From Bacillota bacterium (GTDB lineage Bacteria > Bacillota > Sulfobacillia > JAJZYS01 > JAJYTV01): a stretch of DNA of 64,000 bases. A program made the position numbers and the translations under genes. Below are positions 1-8,744 of this stretch, one piece after another. The DNA lies in contig JAJZAT010000011.1 of assembly GCA_021799275.1 (NCBI GenBank), positions 27,463 to 91,462 of the forward strand, read 5' to 3'. Positions within the stretch are counted from its first letter, which is position 1. Every line of letters starts with the position of its first letter. A model generated the notes under the pieces. That model was not told the DNA's origin. It ran no database searches and worked only from the letters and a program-made list of their open reading frames with translations.

Positions 1-1
1 G

Positions 2-520
2 GAACTTGAGCCCCGCAGGGTGGCGCTCACGGTGATGTCGAACGGCGGCGTGCGCGACTTCCTGGCGCAGGCAGGCATCGCGACCTCCGTGACCCGCGTC
101 GGCGACCGCTACGTCATCGAGGCGATGCGCAAGGAGAACATCCTCCTGGGCGGCGAGCAGTCCGGGCACATCATCTACCGCCGTGCCAGCACGACGGGAG
201 ACGGCCTCGCGACCGGCATCCTGCTGCTTTCCGCGCTGGAGGAGACGGGCGTGCGCCTTGCGGACTTCCGTCGGCGGGTGCCGCATTACCCCCAGCGCCT
301 GCGTAGCGTGCGGGTGGTGGACCGCGACCAGGCCCTGGCCTCCCTGCCGTACCTCGAGGCCCTGGCGTCCGCCGAAGCGTCGCTGGGCGGCGCCGGGCGT
401 GTCCTGGTGCGGCCATCGGGCACGGAGCCCGTGGTGCGGGTGATGGTCGAGGCGCAGCAGGAGGATCTCGCAGACCTCTGGCTTGAGCGGCTTTGCGAGG
501 CATTGCTGCAGAAGGTGTAG
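2..520 (+). CDS. glmM: Phosphoglucosamine mutase, C-terminal part (gene cut by window edge)
   Basis: GlmM interconverts glucosamine-6-phosphate and glucosamine-1-phosphate on the way to UDP-GlcNAc and cell-wall precursors. The frame is open from base 2, so the true start, the catalytic phosphoserine and the metal-binding loop lie outside the window. The visible 172 or so codons hold the sugar-binding motif GGEQSGHII, the following TTGDGLAT stretch, and near the end the phosphate-binding loop RPSGTEPVVRVMVEA of the last domain. All are typical of the phosphohexomutase superfamily, and the GGEQSGH/TTGDG pairing favours GlmM over phosphomannomutase. The gene ends 80 bases before the convergent sigA, with a strong hairpin between them. 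Confidence 0.93.
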   Translation, partial: ELEPRRVALTVMSNGGVRDFLAQAGIATSVTRVGDRYVIEAMRKENILLGGEQSGHIIYRRASTTGDGLATGILLLSALEETGVRLADFRRRVPHYPQRLRSVRVVDRDQALASLPYLEALASAEASLGGAGRVLVRPSGTEPVVRVMVEAQQEDLADLWLERLCEALLQKV

Positions 521-559
521 GGTGGCGGCTTGAGGCGTCCCCGCCCAAAGCGACACCAA

Positions 560-587
560 GGCCGGGGCCCGATCAAGGGCCCCGGCC
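560..587. terminator. Bidirectional hairpin between glmM and sigA
   Basis: A perfect 11-bp inverted repeat (ggccggggccc / gggccccggcc) with the 6-base loop gatcaa lies between two converging genes. There is no clear T-run on either side, so it may act as a strong G+C hairpin terminator rather than a canonical intrinsic one. Confidence 0.7.
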
Positions 588-599
588 AACGTCTGTCCG

Positions 600-1649
<1,050 letters not shown>

Positions 1650-2059
1650 GGGTGCATCACTGCCTTCATGCCATTGGCGCGAGGTAGGCGGTTACGCCTG
1701 GTGGACGATCTGAAGCCACGCTCGTGCCTGTCACCGGGAGGTCGCAAGCCATGGGCCTGCCGCGGTGCACGTCAGCGGCGTGGCAAGAGACGATCGATCA
1801 CCGCAGACTGGTACAAGGATGCCATGAAACCGCACAAAGTATTAAATACACCATAGAGCAACGGCGTTGTCAATCACGCGTGCGGTTCGAACCCCAGTGT
1901 TCGCTGTGCGCCGCGCGGATCCTGCAGGATGTTCGACAAGTTGTGCCAGGTTGCGCCCGAGCGGCTCCACGGCTCGATCCCTGGATCAGTGGTTCGGCAA
2001 GTCGCGGCAGGTCCCTCTTTCCTGGACGGCCCGCACCAAGACTCCAACGCTGCTCTCAT
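1650..2059. other. Intergenic region upstream of sigA
   Basis: This 410-base stretch separates the sigA start from the stop of the upstream aldose epimerase gene, both on the minus strand. It contains one convincing minus-strand promoter (listed separately) and an A+T-rich patch near 1825-1860. Several open frames cross it, but none has a ribosome binding site or a recognisable protein. I see no tRNA or riboswitch. Confidence 0.6.
1845..1873 (-). promoter_or_regulatory. Sigma-A type promoter for sigA
   Basis: On the minus strand a perfect -35 box TTGACA (1873-1868) is followed after exactly 17 bases by TGTATT (1850-1845), which matches the -10 consensus at four of six positions. It points at sigA and would give a leader of roughly 190 bases, allowing the housekeeping sigma gene to drive itself. 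The start site is not shown by the sequence. Confidence 0.6.
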
Positions 2060-3073
2060 CTAGGGGCGGATCGACAGCGCCCCGAGACGGCTCGAGGCGG
2101 TCCAGGAGGCGCCTCCGGGCAGCAGCTGCATGCCGCTCAGCTGCCAGGGGAGGTCAAGATTCGGCGCGTTGACGAGACACGTCATCGGCTCCGGGCAGAA
2201 GAAGCCGCTCTTGGCGTCTCGGTTCCAGAGCATCCAGGCGCGGAACTTGGGGTCGGTCTCGTAGACGACGTCCACACCGAGGGCGCGAAAGCGGAGGCGG
2301 CAGAGGTTCGGGCCGCCGAGCGGCACGGCGCTGAAGAGGGCGTCGATCGCGTGGGCGAAGGGGTCGCCATGCCTTGCGGCGATGCCTTCCTCCATGTCGT
2401 CGCGTGCGATGGTTTGCCCGGTCGGGAGCTTGCGAGGGGAGAGCTCCCACTTGTCGCCGATGTTCATGGCGAGTTCGCACGGTCCCGCGTCGCCGCTCGC
2501 CCCGGGGGGCGTCCGCAGGGCCGTGTGGAAGCCAAGCAGCAGCGGCATGGGCGAACGCCCGTCATTCGTCACGCGCACCGTCCAGGTGAGCCCCTGCCGC
2601 GATAGCCGGTAGTCGAGCTCCAGCGTCAGGAGATGCGGGAACCATGCGAATTCCTCGTCTTCCTCGCGCAGGCTGTGCCGCAGGCGAAGGACCGCTTCCC
2701 CTTCGCTCGGGCCGCGTTCGGCCACATCCCATCGGGCACCTGCGAAGAGACCGTGCAGGCGGTTGTGGAGCTTCGGCTCGTTGATCGGGAAACGGTAGGT
2801 CACGCCGGCCGCCGTGAAGGTGCCGTCCTCGATCCGGTTGGGCGGGAAGAGCAGCGGGATGCCGTAGGGGATCGGATCGCGGCGGTAGGCCGTGAGATCC
2901 CCGGATGTCTCGGCGAGCGGTTCGCGCAGGAGCCTAAGCCCACGCGCCTGGTCGCGCAGGGCGACGACGTGGCCGCCGATGCCGGGCAGGACCCACGCCT
3001 CGTAGGACGCCGCCCGCAGGACGATCGCGGGCTCGTCGCCGTACGGACTGTCCATGACCGAAGGGATATTCAC
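2060..3073 (-). CDS. Aldose 1-epimerase family protein
   Basis: A 337-residue protein of the galactose mutarotase-like fold, whose members interconvert alpha and beta anomers of hexoses or hexose-6-phosphates. Family-like features are the early GGHVVALRD stretch, PYGIPLLFPPNRIEDG around residues 75-90 (the usual G-x-P-L-L-F-P-x-x-N-R element), a histidine in LHNRLHGL that corresponds to the family's first catalytic histidine, and LGFHTALR, corresponding to the second catalytic histidine region. The sugar specificity cannot be read from the sequence. It starts with ATG at 3073 after a good AGGAGTGT-like ribosome binding site and lies about 20 bases downstream of the aquaporin-like gene on the same strand, so the two may be co-transcribed. 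Confidence 0.8.
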   Translation of the reverse strand: MNIPSVMDSPYGDEPAIVLRAASYEAWVLPGIGGHVVALRDQARGLRLLREPLAETSGDLTAYRRDPIPYGIPLLFPPNRIEDGTFTAAGVTYRFPINEPKLHNRLHGLFAGARWDVAERGPSEGEAVLRLRHSLREEDEEFAWFPHLLTLELDYRLSRQGLTWTVRVTNDGRSPMPLLLGFHTALRTPPGASGDAGPCELAMNIGDKWELSPRKLPTGQTIARDDMEEGIAARHGDPFAHAIDALFSAVPLGGPNLCRLRFRALGVDVVYETDPKFRAWMLWNRDAKSGFFCPEPMTCLVNAPNLDLPWQLSGMQLLPGGASWTASSRLGALSIRP

Positions 3074-3094
3074 ACAACACTCCTCCTTCAGCTG

Positions 3095-3997
3095 CTAACG
3101 CGACTGCGCGGAGCGCCCAAGCGCTCCCGCCGCCTGCTGCAGGCGCGCCGCCGGACTTCCGGCCGCGCCGCCATGGAAGCGGCCTCGCGGGTCGTGGGCA
3201 TGGTGCGCGAGCTTGGCGACATGGGTGCGGCCTGGCCGCGTTAGCGCCACCGCGGCGAGGGCGGCACCCAGCAGCGGGCCGAGCAGGTAGACCCAGAGGA
3301 CGCCGAGCGTATGGGCGGGCAGGGCGGGACCGAACGAGCGGGCAGGATTCATCGACGTGCCGCTCCAGGGAGCCTCGAGCGCGACGAGGCAGGCGACGAG
3401 CGGCGGCATGAGGGCCGGCGTGAAGGCCCGCAGCCTGTCATGGCCGACGAACCAGAGGATGCCGCCGACAAGGGCGAAGGTGGCCAGCACCTCGCCGAAG
3501 ACCGCAAGCCAGGGCCCGGCGGCGGAGGGGACGGTCGCTCCAAAGAGCACCGTGCCGCCGAAGGCGCCCCAGACCGGCCGCAGCGCGAGTCCGGCCAAGG
3601 TGGCACCCAGGAACTGCGCGAGCGTGTAGCAGGCGGCGTCCAGCGGCGACAGGCTGCCCGAAGCCCAGAAGGCCCAGGAAAGCACGGGGTCCAGGTGCGC
3701 CCCCGAGATCCGGCCGATCGGACTGAGCGCCAGGAGGGCGCCGACGCCACCGAACAGGAAGCCGGTCACGAGGCGGCGCAGGAAGGGGTCCGGCAGCAGA
3801 ACGGCGGCCGGCGAGCCCTGCCCGAAGTCGAAAATGACGACGGAGAGCCCCAGGAAGACGAGCAGGGCGGTGCCGATGAACTCGGCCACGTAGGCCGGCC
3901 AGTGCAGGGTACGGTGGTGCGAGGCGATCACCTCCAACGCGATAAGCGGTCCGGGGGTGCGGAGCGTGTGCCGGAAGGAGAGGTGAAGGTATGGCAT
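3095..3997 (-). CDS. MIP family (aquaporin/glycerol facilitator) channel with altered first NPA box
   Basis: An integral membrane channel of the major intrinsic protein family, with about six hydrophobic helices and two half-helix loops. The second loop is canonical (SGTSMNPARSFGPAL, residues about 214-228). The first loop, normally SGAHLNPAV, reads SGAHLDPVLS, so the pore-lining Asn is Asp and the Ala is Val. The C-terminal 50 residues are rich in His, Arg and Ala and unlike a membrane segment. The assigned ATG at 3997 has no obvious ribosome binding site; a later start just before the first helix (HWPAYVAEFIGTALLV) is possible. Substrate could be water, glycerol or another small neutral solute. 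The changed first motif makes simple aquaporin function uncertain. Confidence 0.85.
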   Translation of the reverse strand: MPYLHLSFRHTLRTPGPLIALEVIASHHRTLHWPAYVAEFIGTALLVFLGLSVVIFDFGQGSPAAVLLPDPFLRRLVTGFLFGGVGALLALSPIGRISGAHLDPVLSWAFWASGSLSPLDAACYTLAQFLGATLAGLALRPVWGAFGGTVLFGATVPSAAGPWLAVFGEVLATFALVGGILWFVGHDRLRAFTPALMPPLVACLVALEAPWSGTSMNPARSFGPALPAHTLGVLWVYLLGPLLGAALAAVALTRPGRTHVAKLAHHAHDPRGRFHGGAAGSPAARLQQAAGALGRSAQSR

Positions 3998-4212
3998 AAG
4001 CGTGTTCTATTTTTAGCATAACAAAATGTGGTGTGATCGGCGACCGGGACCTTGGCTGGCATGGACCTTACAATGGTGGGGAAGCGAAGATGCGTCGGCG
4101 AACGAATCCATAGGCTACGCGCCGATATCTATAGTGATTAGCTTAGTTGTGGATATGATGTGGAGTATGGGTCTGCGAGGAAGTGATAATTGCCCTAAAC
4201 GGGGGTGGTAAT
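3998..4212. other. A+T-rich divergent intergenic region
   Basis: This 215-base gap between the aquaporin-like gene (minus) and the quinol oxidase operon (plus) is much richer in A+T than its surroundings, with runs such as tctatttttagcataac near 4006-4021 and TATGAT at 4154-4159. Promoters for both directions are expected here, but I could not find a -35/-10 pair with good spacing on the plus strand. Confidence 0.5.
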
Positions 4213-5079
4213 GTGCCTGTCTGCCGTGCACTATGCAAGCGCCTTGTGCGCTGGATTGTTGTGGGGGTAGCCGGGCTCGTCACCGCCGGCTGTGGCAGCC
4301 ACTATGTCGTGCTCCACCCCGCCGGGCCCGTCGCGGCCGAGGAACTCCACCTGATCGAGATGGCCGGTGTCGCGATGGGCGTCGTGATCCTCTTTGTGCT
4401 GGTGCTCTATGCGGTGACGGTGCTCCGCTTCCGCGAGCGCGGAGGGGGGCCGTACCTGCCGCAGTGGAACGGCAGCCGCCGCCTCGAGGTGGGGCTGTTC
4501 GCGGTGCCCCTGATCATTGTCGCCTTCCTCGCGGTACCCACTGTAACGCAAACGTTCGCTCTGGACCGTCTGCCGCCCGGGCGGCACCACCTGGTGATCG
4601 ACGTCACGTCCCTCGACTACAAGTGGCTGTTCTTCTACCCGCGTCAGCGCATCGCCACGGTGAACTACGTGGACATCCCGGCGGGCACGCCGGTACTCTT
4701 CGAGCTCACGGCCGATTCGCCCATGAACACCTTCTGGGTGCCGCAGCTCGGCGGCATGGAGTACGCGATGCCGGGCCGTGTGCTGCCGCTCTATCTCGAG
4801 GCTGGGCGAACCGGCGTGTTCACAGGGCGCAGCGCGAACTTCTCGGGCGTGGGATTCGCGCACATGGTCTTCACGGTCGACGCCGTGCCGACAGCTCGCT
4901 TCGACCGCTGGGCGGGGTCGGTGCGCAGGCGGGCGCCACCCTTGACCAGGGCGGGATACCGAGGGCTGCTCGCCGCAAGCGAGGCGCCGCGGGAGACGTT
5001 CTCCGGCTATCCGAGCGGAGCGTTTCCGCAAAGCAGCCACGGCTTCACCCTGCAGGGGGGCATGTACGTGTCGCGCTGA
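4213..5079 (+). CDS. cyoA: Quinol oxidase subunit II (lipoprotein, no CuA site)
   Basis: Subunit II of a heme-copper terminal oxidase that takes electrons from quinol. The GTG start at 4213 is preferred because a G-rich ribosome binding site lies just upstream and the resulting protein opens with a lipoprotein signal ending in VTAGC. Two membrane helices follow (about residues 45-70 and 90-115), then a cupredoxin domain. Where cytochrome c oxidases carry the CuA ligands in C-x3-C-x3-H form, this protein reads GRSANFSGVGFAHM, with no cysteines. That indicates quinol rather than cytochrome c as donor, fitting the menaquinone operon at 26-33 kb. It is the first gene of a four-gene operon. Confidence 0.92.
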   Translation: MPVCRALCKRLVRWIVVGVAGLVTAGCGSHYVVLHPAGPVAAEELHLIEMAGVAMGVVILFVLVLYAVTVLRFRERGGGPYLPQWNGSRRLEVGLFAVPLIIVAFLAVPTVTQTFALDRLPPGRHHLVIDVTSLDYKWLFFYPRQRIATVNYVDIPAGTPVLFELTADSPMNTFWVPQLGGMEYAMPGRVLPLYLEAGRTGVFTGRSANFSGVGFAHMVFTVDAVPTARFDRWAGSVRRRAPPLTRAGYRGLLAASEAPRETFSGYPSGAFPQSSHGFTLQGGMYVSR

Positions 5080-5112
5080 CGCCCGCACGACTTGAAGGGA
5101 GGGGAGAGCGCG

Positions 5113-7071
5113 TTGACCCACCTCCTGGCGCAACTTTTTCCCCCGTCGGTCCTGCGTCCCATGGAACTGGGCGCCGACGCCTCCATCGTGATCGCGACCG
5201 TGGCGATCGCTGCGTTCCTGACCCGCAAACGCCGCTGGGGCTGGCTCTGGCGCGAGTGGCTGACGACGGTGGACCACAAGAAGATCGGCATCATGTACCT
5301 GATCGCCGCCATGCTGGGTCTCTTCCGCGGCGGGGTCGACGCGCTCCTCCTGCGCACGCAGCTGGCCGTGCCGCAGAACACGTTCCTCGGGGCGGAGCAT
5401 TATAACGAGATCTTCACGACCCACGGTACGATCATGGTCTTCTTCATGGCCATGCCGTTCATCTTCGCGCTCTTCAACATCGCGATCCCCCTGATGATCG
5501 GCGCCCGCGACGTCGCCTTCCCGCGGCTCAACGCGATCAGCTTCTGGCTCTTCGCTTTCGCCTTCCTGCTCTTCAACATGTCCTTCGTCGTCGGCGGGTC
5601 GCCGAACGCCGGCTGGACGGCCTACGCGCCGCTGACGGAGTTGCGCTTCAACCCGAGCGTCGGCGAGAACTATTACCTCCTGGCGCTGCAGATCTCCGGT
5701 ATCGGCACGATCGCTACGGGGATCAACTTCCTTGTCACCATCCTGCGCCTGCGCGCGCCGGGCATGACGCTGATGCGGATGCCGCTCTTCGCCTGGTCCG
5801 CCTTGATCACGTCGTCCCTGATCATCTTCGCGTTCCCCGCACTGACGGTGGCGCTCGCGCTCACCATGCTGGACCGGCTGTTCGGCTCGAGCTTCTTCAC
5901 CATCGGCCATGCGGGCATGCCGATGATGTACGTGAACCTCTTCTGGATCTGGGGGCATCCGGAGGTCTACATCCTGGTCCTGCCCGCCTTCGGCATCTTC
6001 TCCGAGGTGGTGGCCACGTTCTCCGGCAAGGCCCTCTTCGGCTACCCGGCGATGGTCGGCTCCATGATCGCCATCAGCCTCTTGAGCTACGGCGTCTGGG
6101 TGCACCACTTCTTCACCATGGGCGCCGGCGCCGCGGTCAACGCGTTCTTCGGCATCTCCACGATGCTGATCGCCATCCCGACCGGCGTGAAGGTCTTCAA
6201 CTGGATCTTCACGATGTGGGGAGGGCGCGTCCGCACGACCTGCGCGATGCTCTGGCAGCTCGCGTTCATCCCCACGTTCGTGATCGGCGGCGCCACGGGC
6301 GTCATGCTCGCCGTCGTCCCCGGCGACTACCAGTTCCACAACAGCTACTTCCTCGTCGCGCACTTCCACAACGTCCTGATCGGGGGCGTCGTGTTCGGGC
6401 TCTTCTCCGGCCTCTACTACTGGTGGCCGAAGATGTTCGGCTACACCCTGAACGAGCGGCAGGGCAAGTGGGCCTTCTGGTTCTTCCTGATCGGCTTCTG
6501 GGTGACATTCTTCCCCCAGTACCTGCTCGGGCTCGAGGGCATGACCCGGCGGATCTACATCTACCCGCACGGGCTCGGCTGGAGCCTGCCGAACCTCGTG
6601 TCCACCGGGGGCGCCTACGCCATGGGCGTCGGTTTCGTCATCCTCGTCTACAGCATCGCCTACAGCGCACGCCACAAGGACCTCGACCTGACGGGAGACC
6701 CCTGGGACGGCAGGACGCTCGAGTGGTCGATGCCCTCCCCGGCGCCGGAGTACAACTTCGCCGTCCTGCCCAAGGTCTCGACCCGCGACGCCTGGTGGAC
6801 GATGAAGCAGGCGGGCAGGACGTCGATCCGGCTGGGGGAGATCGAGCCGATCACCCTGCCGAAGAACACCGGCATGCCGTTCCTGCTCGGCCTATCGTTC
6901 TTCGTCGCCGGACTCGGCGCCGTCTTCAGCTGGTGGCCCGTGGCCTTGGCCGGCCTTGGCGGGGTTCTCGCGCTCCTGGTCTGGGGCTGGTTCGTCGAGA
7001 CGGGCGACCACGTCATCCCGGCCCACGAGGTCCGCCGCAGCGAGACCCTGCCGGGGAGGCTAGAAGCATGA
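5113..7071 (+). CDS. cyoB: Quinol oxidase subunit I
   Basis: The catalytic subunit of a heme-copper oxidase, reducing O2 to water at a heme-CuB centre and pumping protons. It is very hydrophobic, with about 14 predicted helices. Signature elements are the heme-ligand region around TTHGTIMVFF, the CuB/crosslinked-tyrosine motif WGHPEVYILVLPAFG, the paired CuB histidines in VWVHHFFTMG, and the later heme-ligand segment VAHFHNVLIGG. TTG at 5113 is the likely start because AAGGGAGGGGAG lies about seven bases upstream; a frame-open TTG at 5092 has no such site. The stop overlaps the next gene as ATGA. Confidence 0.95.
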   Translation: MTHLLAQLFPPSVLRPMELGADASIVIATVAIAAFLTRKRRWGWLWREWLTTVDHKKIGIMYLIAAMLGLFRGGVDALLLRTQLAVPQNTFLGAEHYNEIFTTHGTIMVFFMAMPFIFALFNIAIPLMIGARDVAFPRLNAISFWLFAFAFLLFNMSFVVGGSPNAGWTAYAPLTELRFNPSVGENYYLLALQISGIGTIATGINFLVTILRLRAPGMTLMRMPLFAWSALITSSLIIFAFPALTVALALTMLDRLFGSSFFTIGHAGMPMMYVNLFWIWGHPEVYILVLPAFGIFSEVVATFSGKALFGYPAMVGSMIAISLLSYGVWVHHFFTMGAGAAVNAFFGISTMLIAIPTGVKVFNWIFTMWGGRVRTTCAMLWQLAFIPTFVIGGATGVMLAVVPGDYQFHNSYFLVAHFHNVLIGGVVFGLFSGLYYWWPKMFGYTLNERQGKWAFWFFLIGFWVTFFPQYLLGLEGMTRRIYIYPHGLGWSLPNLVSTGGAYAMGVGFVILVYSIAYSARHKDLDLTGDPWDGRTLEWSMPSPAPEYNFAVLPKVSTRDAWWTMKQAGRTSIRLGEIEPITLPKNTGMPFLLGLSFFVAGLGAVFSWWPVALAGLGGVLALLVWGWFVETGDHVIPAHEVRRSETLPGRLEA

Positions 7072-7682
7072 TCGGGCAGGTGCAGACCGATGCAAGGGAG
7101 AGGCCGCTCGAGTTCAGGGACCGGCGGGACAACCTCGCCATCCTTGGCTTCTGGTTCTTTCTCGGCTCGGACGTGGTGCTCTTCTCGTGCCTCTTCGCCG
7201 TCTACGCCGTCTTCCAGGGACGTGTCGCCGCCGGACCGACCCCGCGGCAGCTCATCAGCCTGGGCCCTGTGCTGGTCGAGACGGTGGCCCTCCTGACCAG
7301 CAGTTTCACCTGCGGGCTCGCGATCGCGGCGATGCGCCGCGGGCGCACGGGGCCGCTCGCCGCCTGGCTCGGCGTCACCATGCTGCTCGGCGCGGGCTTC
7401 GTCGGCATGGAGATCCACGAGTTCGCCACGGATGTCCGGCTCTTCGGCACGTGGCACCAGAGCGGCTTTCTCTCCGCCTTCTTCACCCTGGTCGGCACGC
7501 ACGGCGGGCACGTCTCGTTCGGTGTGCTCTGGGGGGCCGCGCTGCTCGTGCTGCTGTGGCGGCAGGGTCTGACACCGCGGGTGGCGCGCAGGCTTTACAC
7601 CTTCAGCCTGTACTGGCACTTCCTCGACATCGTCTGGGTTTTCATCTTCACCGTCGTCTACCTCGCCGGAAAGATCACCTGA
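7068..7682 (+). CDS. cyoC: Quinol oxidase subunit III
   Basis: A 204-residue membrane protein of the cytochrome c/quinol oxidase subunit III family, with about five helices. Family features include LGFWFFLGSDVVLFSCLFA near the N-terminus and LVGTHGGHVSFGVLWG and YWHFLDIVWVFIFTVVYL near the C-terminus. Its ATG overlaps the TGA of subunit I, indicating translational coupling. Subunit III stabilises the catalytic subunit and is not itself redox-active. Confidence 0.93.
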   Translation: MIGQVQTDARERPLEFRDRRDNLAILGFWFFLGSDVVLFSCLFAVYAVFQGRVAAGPTPRQLISLGPVLVETVALLTSSFTCGLAIAAMRRGRTGPLAAWLGVTMLLGAGFVGMEIHEFATDVRLFGTWHQSGFLSAFFTLVGTHGGHVSFGVLWGAALLVLLWRQGLTPRVARRLYTFSLYWHFLDIVWVFIFTVVYLAGKIT

Positions 7683-7702
7683 GCTGAAGGGAGGTGCTGG
7701 CC

Positions 7703-8065
7703 ATGCCGCACGCTCGGAAGACGGAGAGAGGCCTCCTGTCGCTCGGAGGCCTCCTGCTTCTGCCGCGCTTCGAACACTCGAGCGGCCCCTGGCCGCAGAT
7801 CGTCGGCTATGCGCTATCGCTCCTGCTCACCCTGGCGGCGACGCTGCTTGTCGTGCATCACCTGATCGCGCCGCTCTACCTGCCGGCGGTGATTCTCTTC
7901 CTGGCGGTGCTGCAGGCGGGCATCCAGCTCGGCCTCTTCATGCATCTGCGGGAGGGTGTCGGTCCTTCGTGGCAGATCGTCGCGCTCGTACTGGCGGGCA
8001 TCGTGGCGCTAGGCATCGTGATCTTCTCGATCTGGATCATGGCGTTCAAGTCCGGCGTCTCTTGA
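7703..8065 (+). CDS. cyoD: Quinol oxidase subunit IV
   Basis: A 120-residue protein with three hydrophobic helices, matching the small CyoD-type subunit IV (COX4 prokaryotic family). The motif LQAGIQLGLFMHLREG in the middle is characteristic. The ATG at 7703 is chosen because GAAGGGAGG lies just upstream at 7686-7694; a GTG at 7694 would overlap that site. It is the last gene of the oxidase operon. No heme O/A synthase gene follows within the window. Confidence 0.9.
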   Translation: MPHARKTERGLLSLGGLLLLPRFEHSSGPWPQIVGYALSLLLTLAATLLVVHHLIAPLYLPAVILFLAVLQAGIQLGLFMHLREGVGPSWQIVALVLAGIVALGIVIFSIWIMAFKSGVS

Positions 8066-8105
8066 GATCCTTGGCCTGCACCCGTCCGCGGCTTTGGCCA
8101 AGATC
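8066..8105. terminator. Hairpin between cyoD and the Nudix gene
   Basis: The halves gatccttggcc and ggccaagatc pair with a single bulged base around a loop of about 19 bases. The element sits exactly between two converging genes, so it probably serves as a shared terminator. It has no T-run. Confidence 0.4.
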
Positions 8106-8108
8106 CGC

Positions 8109-8576
8109 TCAGTCCCGCTGGACGATATGTCCGATCTCTGTGGGGAACTCGCGCAGGCCACTCGCCAGGAACGTCGGGTAGAGGCGGATCTCCGCCAGCG
8201 TCTCGAGGGATTGCCAGCGGAATACAAGCGGCGGATCCCGGTCCTCCTTGAGGCCGGGGAACTCGGGCACGGCGGGCAGGGGATCGAGCGCCTGGACGCT
8301 GTAGTACAGCGAGATTTCGTGATACGGCTCGCCCGGAGCACCGAAAAAGTTCTCGACCAGCCAAAGCAGGCGCACCACTTCCACGCGGACGCCGATCTCC
8401 TCCCGGAACTCGCGGACGAGGGCATCCCTCGAGGTCTCGCCGAATTCGACGCGGCCTCCAGGTAGAGCCCAAAAGTCGTCGTCGGGTGCCCTGTGGATCA
8501 GGACAGAGGTTGGGCGCGTAAGGACGGCCGCGACACGATAGTTGAAGACGCCGTCGTCGGACCGAAACGTGAGCAT
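8109..8576 (-). CDS. Nudix hydrolase
   Basis: A 155-residue Nudix-fold protein, expected to hydrolyse a nucleoside diphosphate linked to another moiety. The Nudix box is seen as GGRVEFGETSRDALVREF followed by REEIGV, which contains the G-x5-E-x7-R-E-U-x-E-E framework that binds the catalytic metal. The ATG at 8576 is preferred over further upstream starts because AAGGAGG lies nine bases before it and the protein then begins with the beta strand preceding the domain. The substrate is not readable; members of this subfamily act on ADP-ribose, 8-oxo-dGTP or other nucleotides. Confidence 0.88.
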   Translation of the reverse strand: MLTFRSDDGVFNYRVAAVLTRPTSVLIHRAPDDDFWALPGGRVEFGETSRDALVREFREEIGVRVEVVRLLWLVENFFGAPGEPYHEISLYYSVQALDPLPAVPEFPGLKEDRDPPLVFRWQSLETLAEIRLYPTFLASGLREFPTEIGHIVQRD

Positions 8577-8744
8577 GGACTTCGGCCTCCTTGGCCTCGC
8601 AGATGGCGAAGATGAGTTCAGCCCCGAACCGCAGCAGCACCAACCGACCCACATGCCCGTCGAGGATTTTGCCAAGCAGGTGTGAAGGCCTTCGGGCCCT
8701 GCAGCCTGGGAGCGATGGAGGTTGCAAGCGGACCATTTGACCCC

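Noticed and set aside
1883..1897. tRNA-like T-loop sequence cggttcgaaccccag
   Set aside because: The flanking bases do not form a T-stem beyond two pairs, and no acceptor or anticodon arms are found around it.
4231..6675. 814-codon open frame on the minus strand across the quinol oxidase genes
   Set aside because: It is antisense to clear oxidase subunits, is composed of low-complexity charged residues, and such frames are expected in G+C-rich coding DNA.
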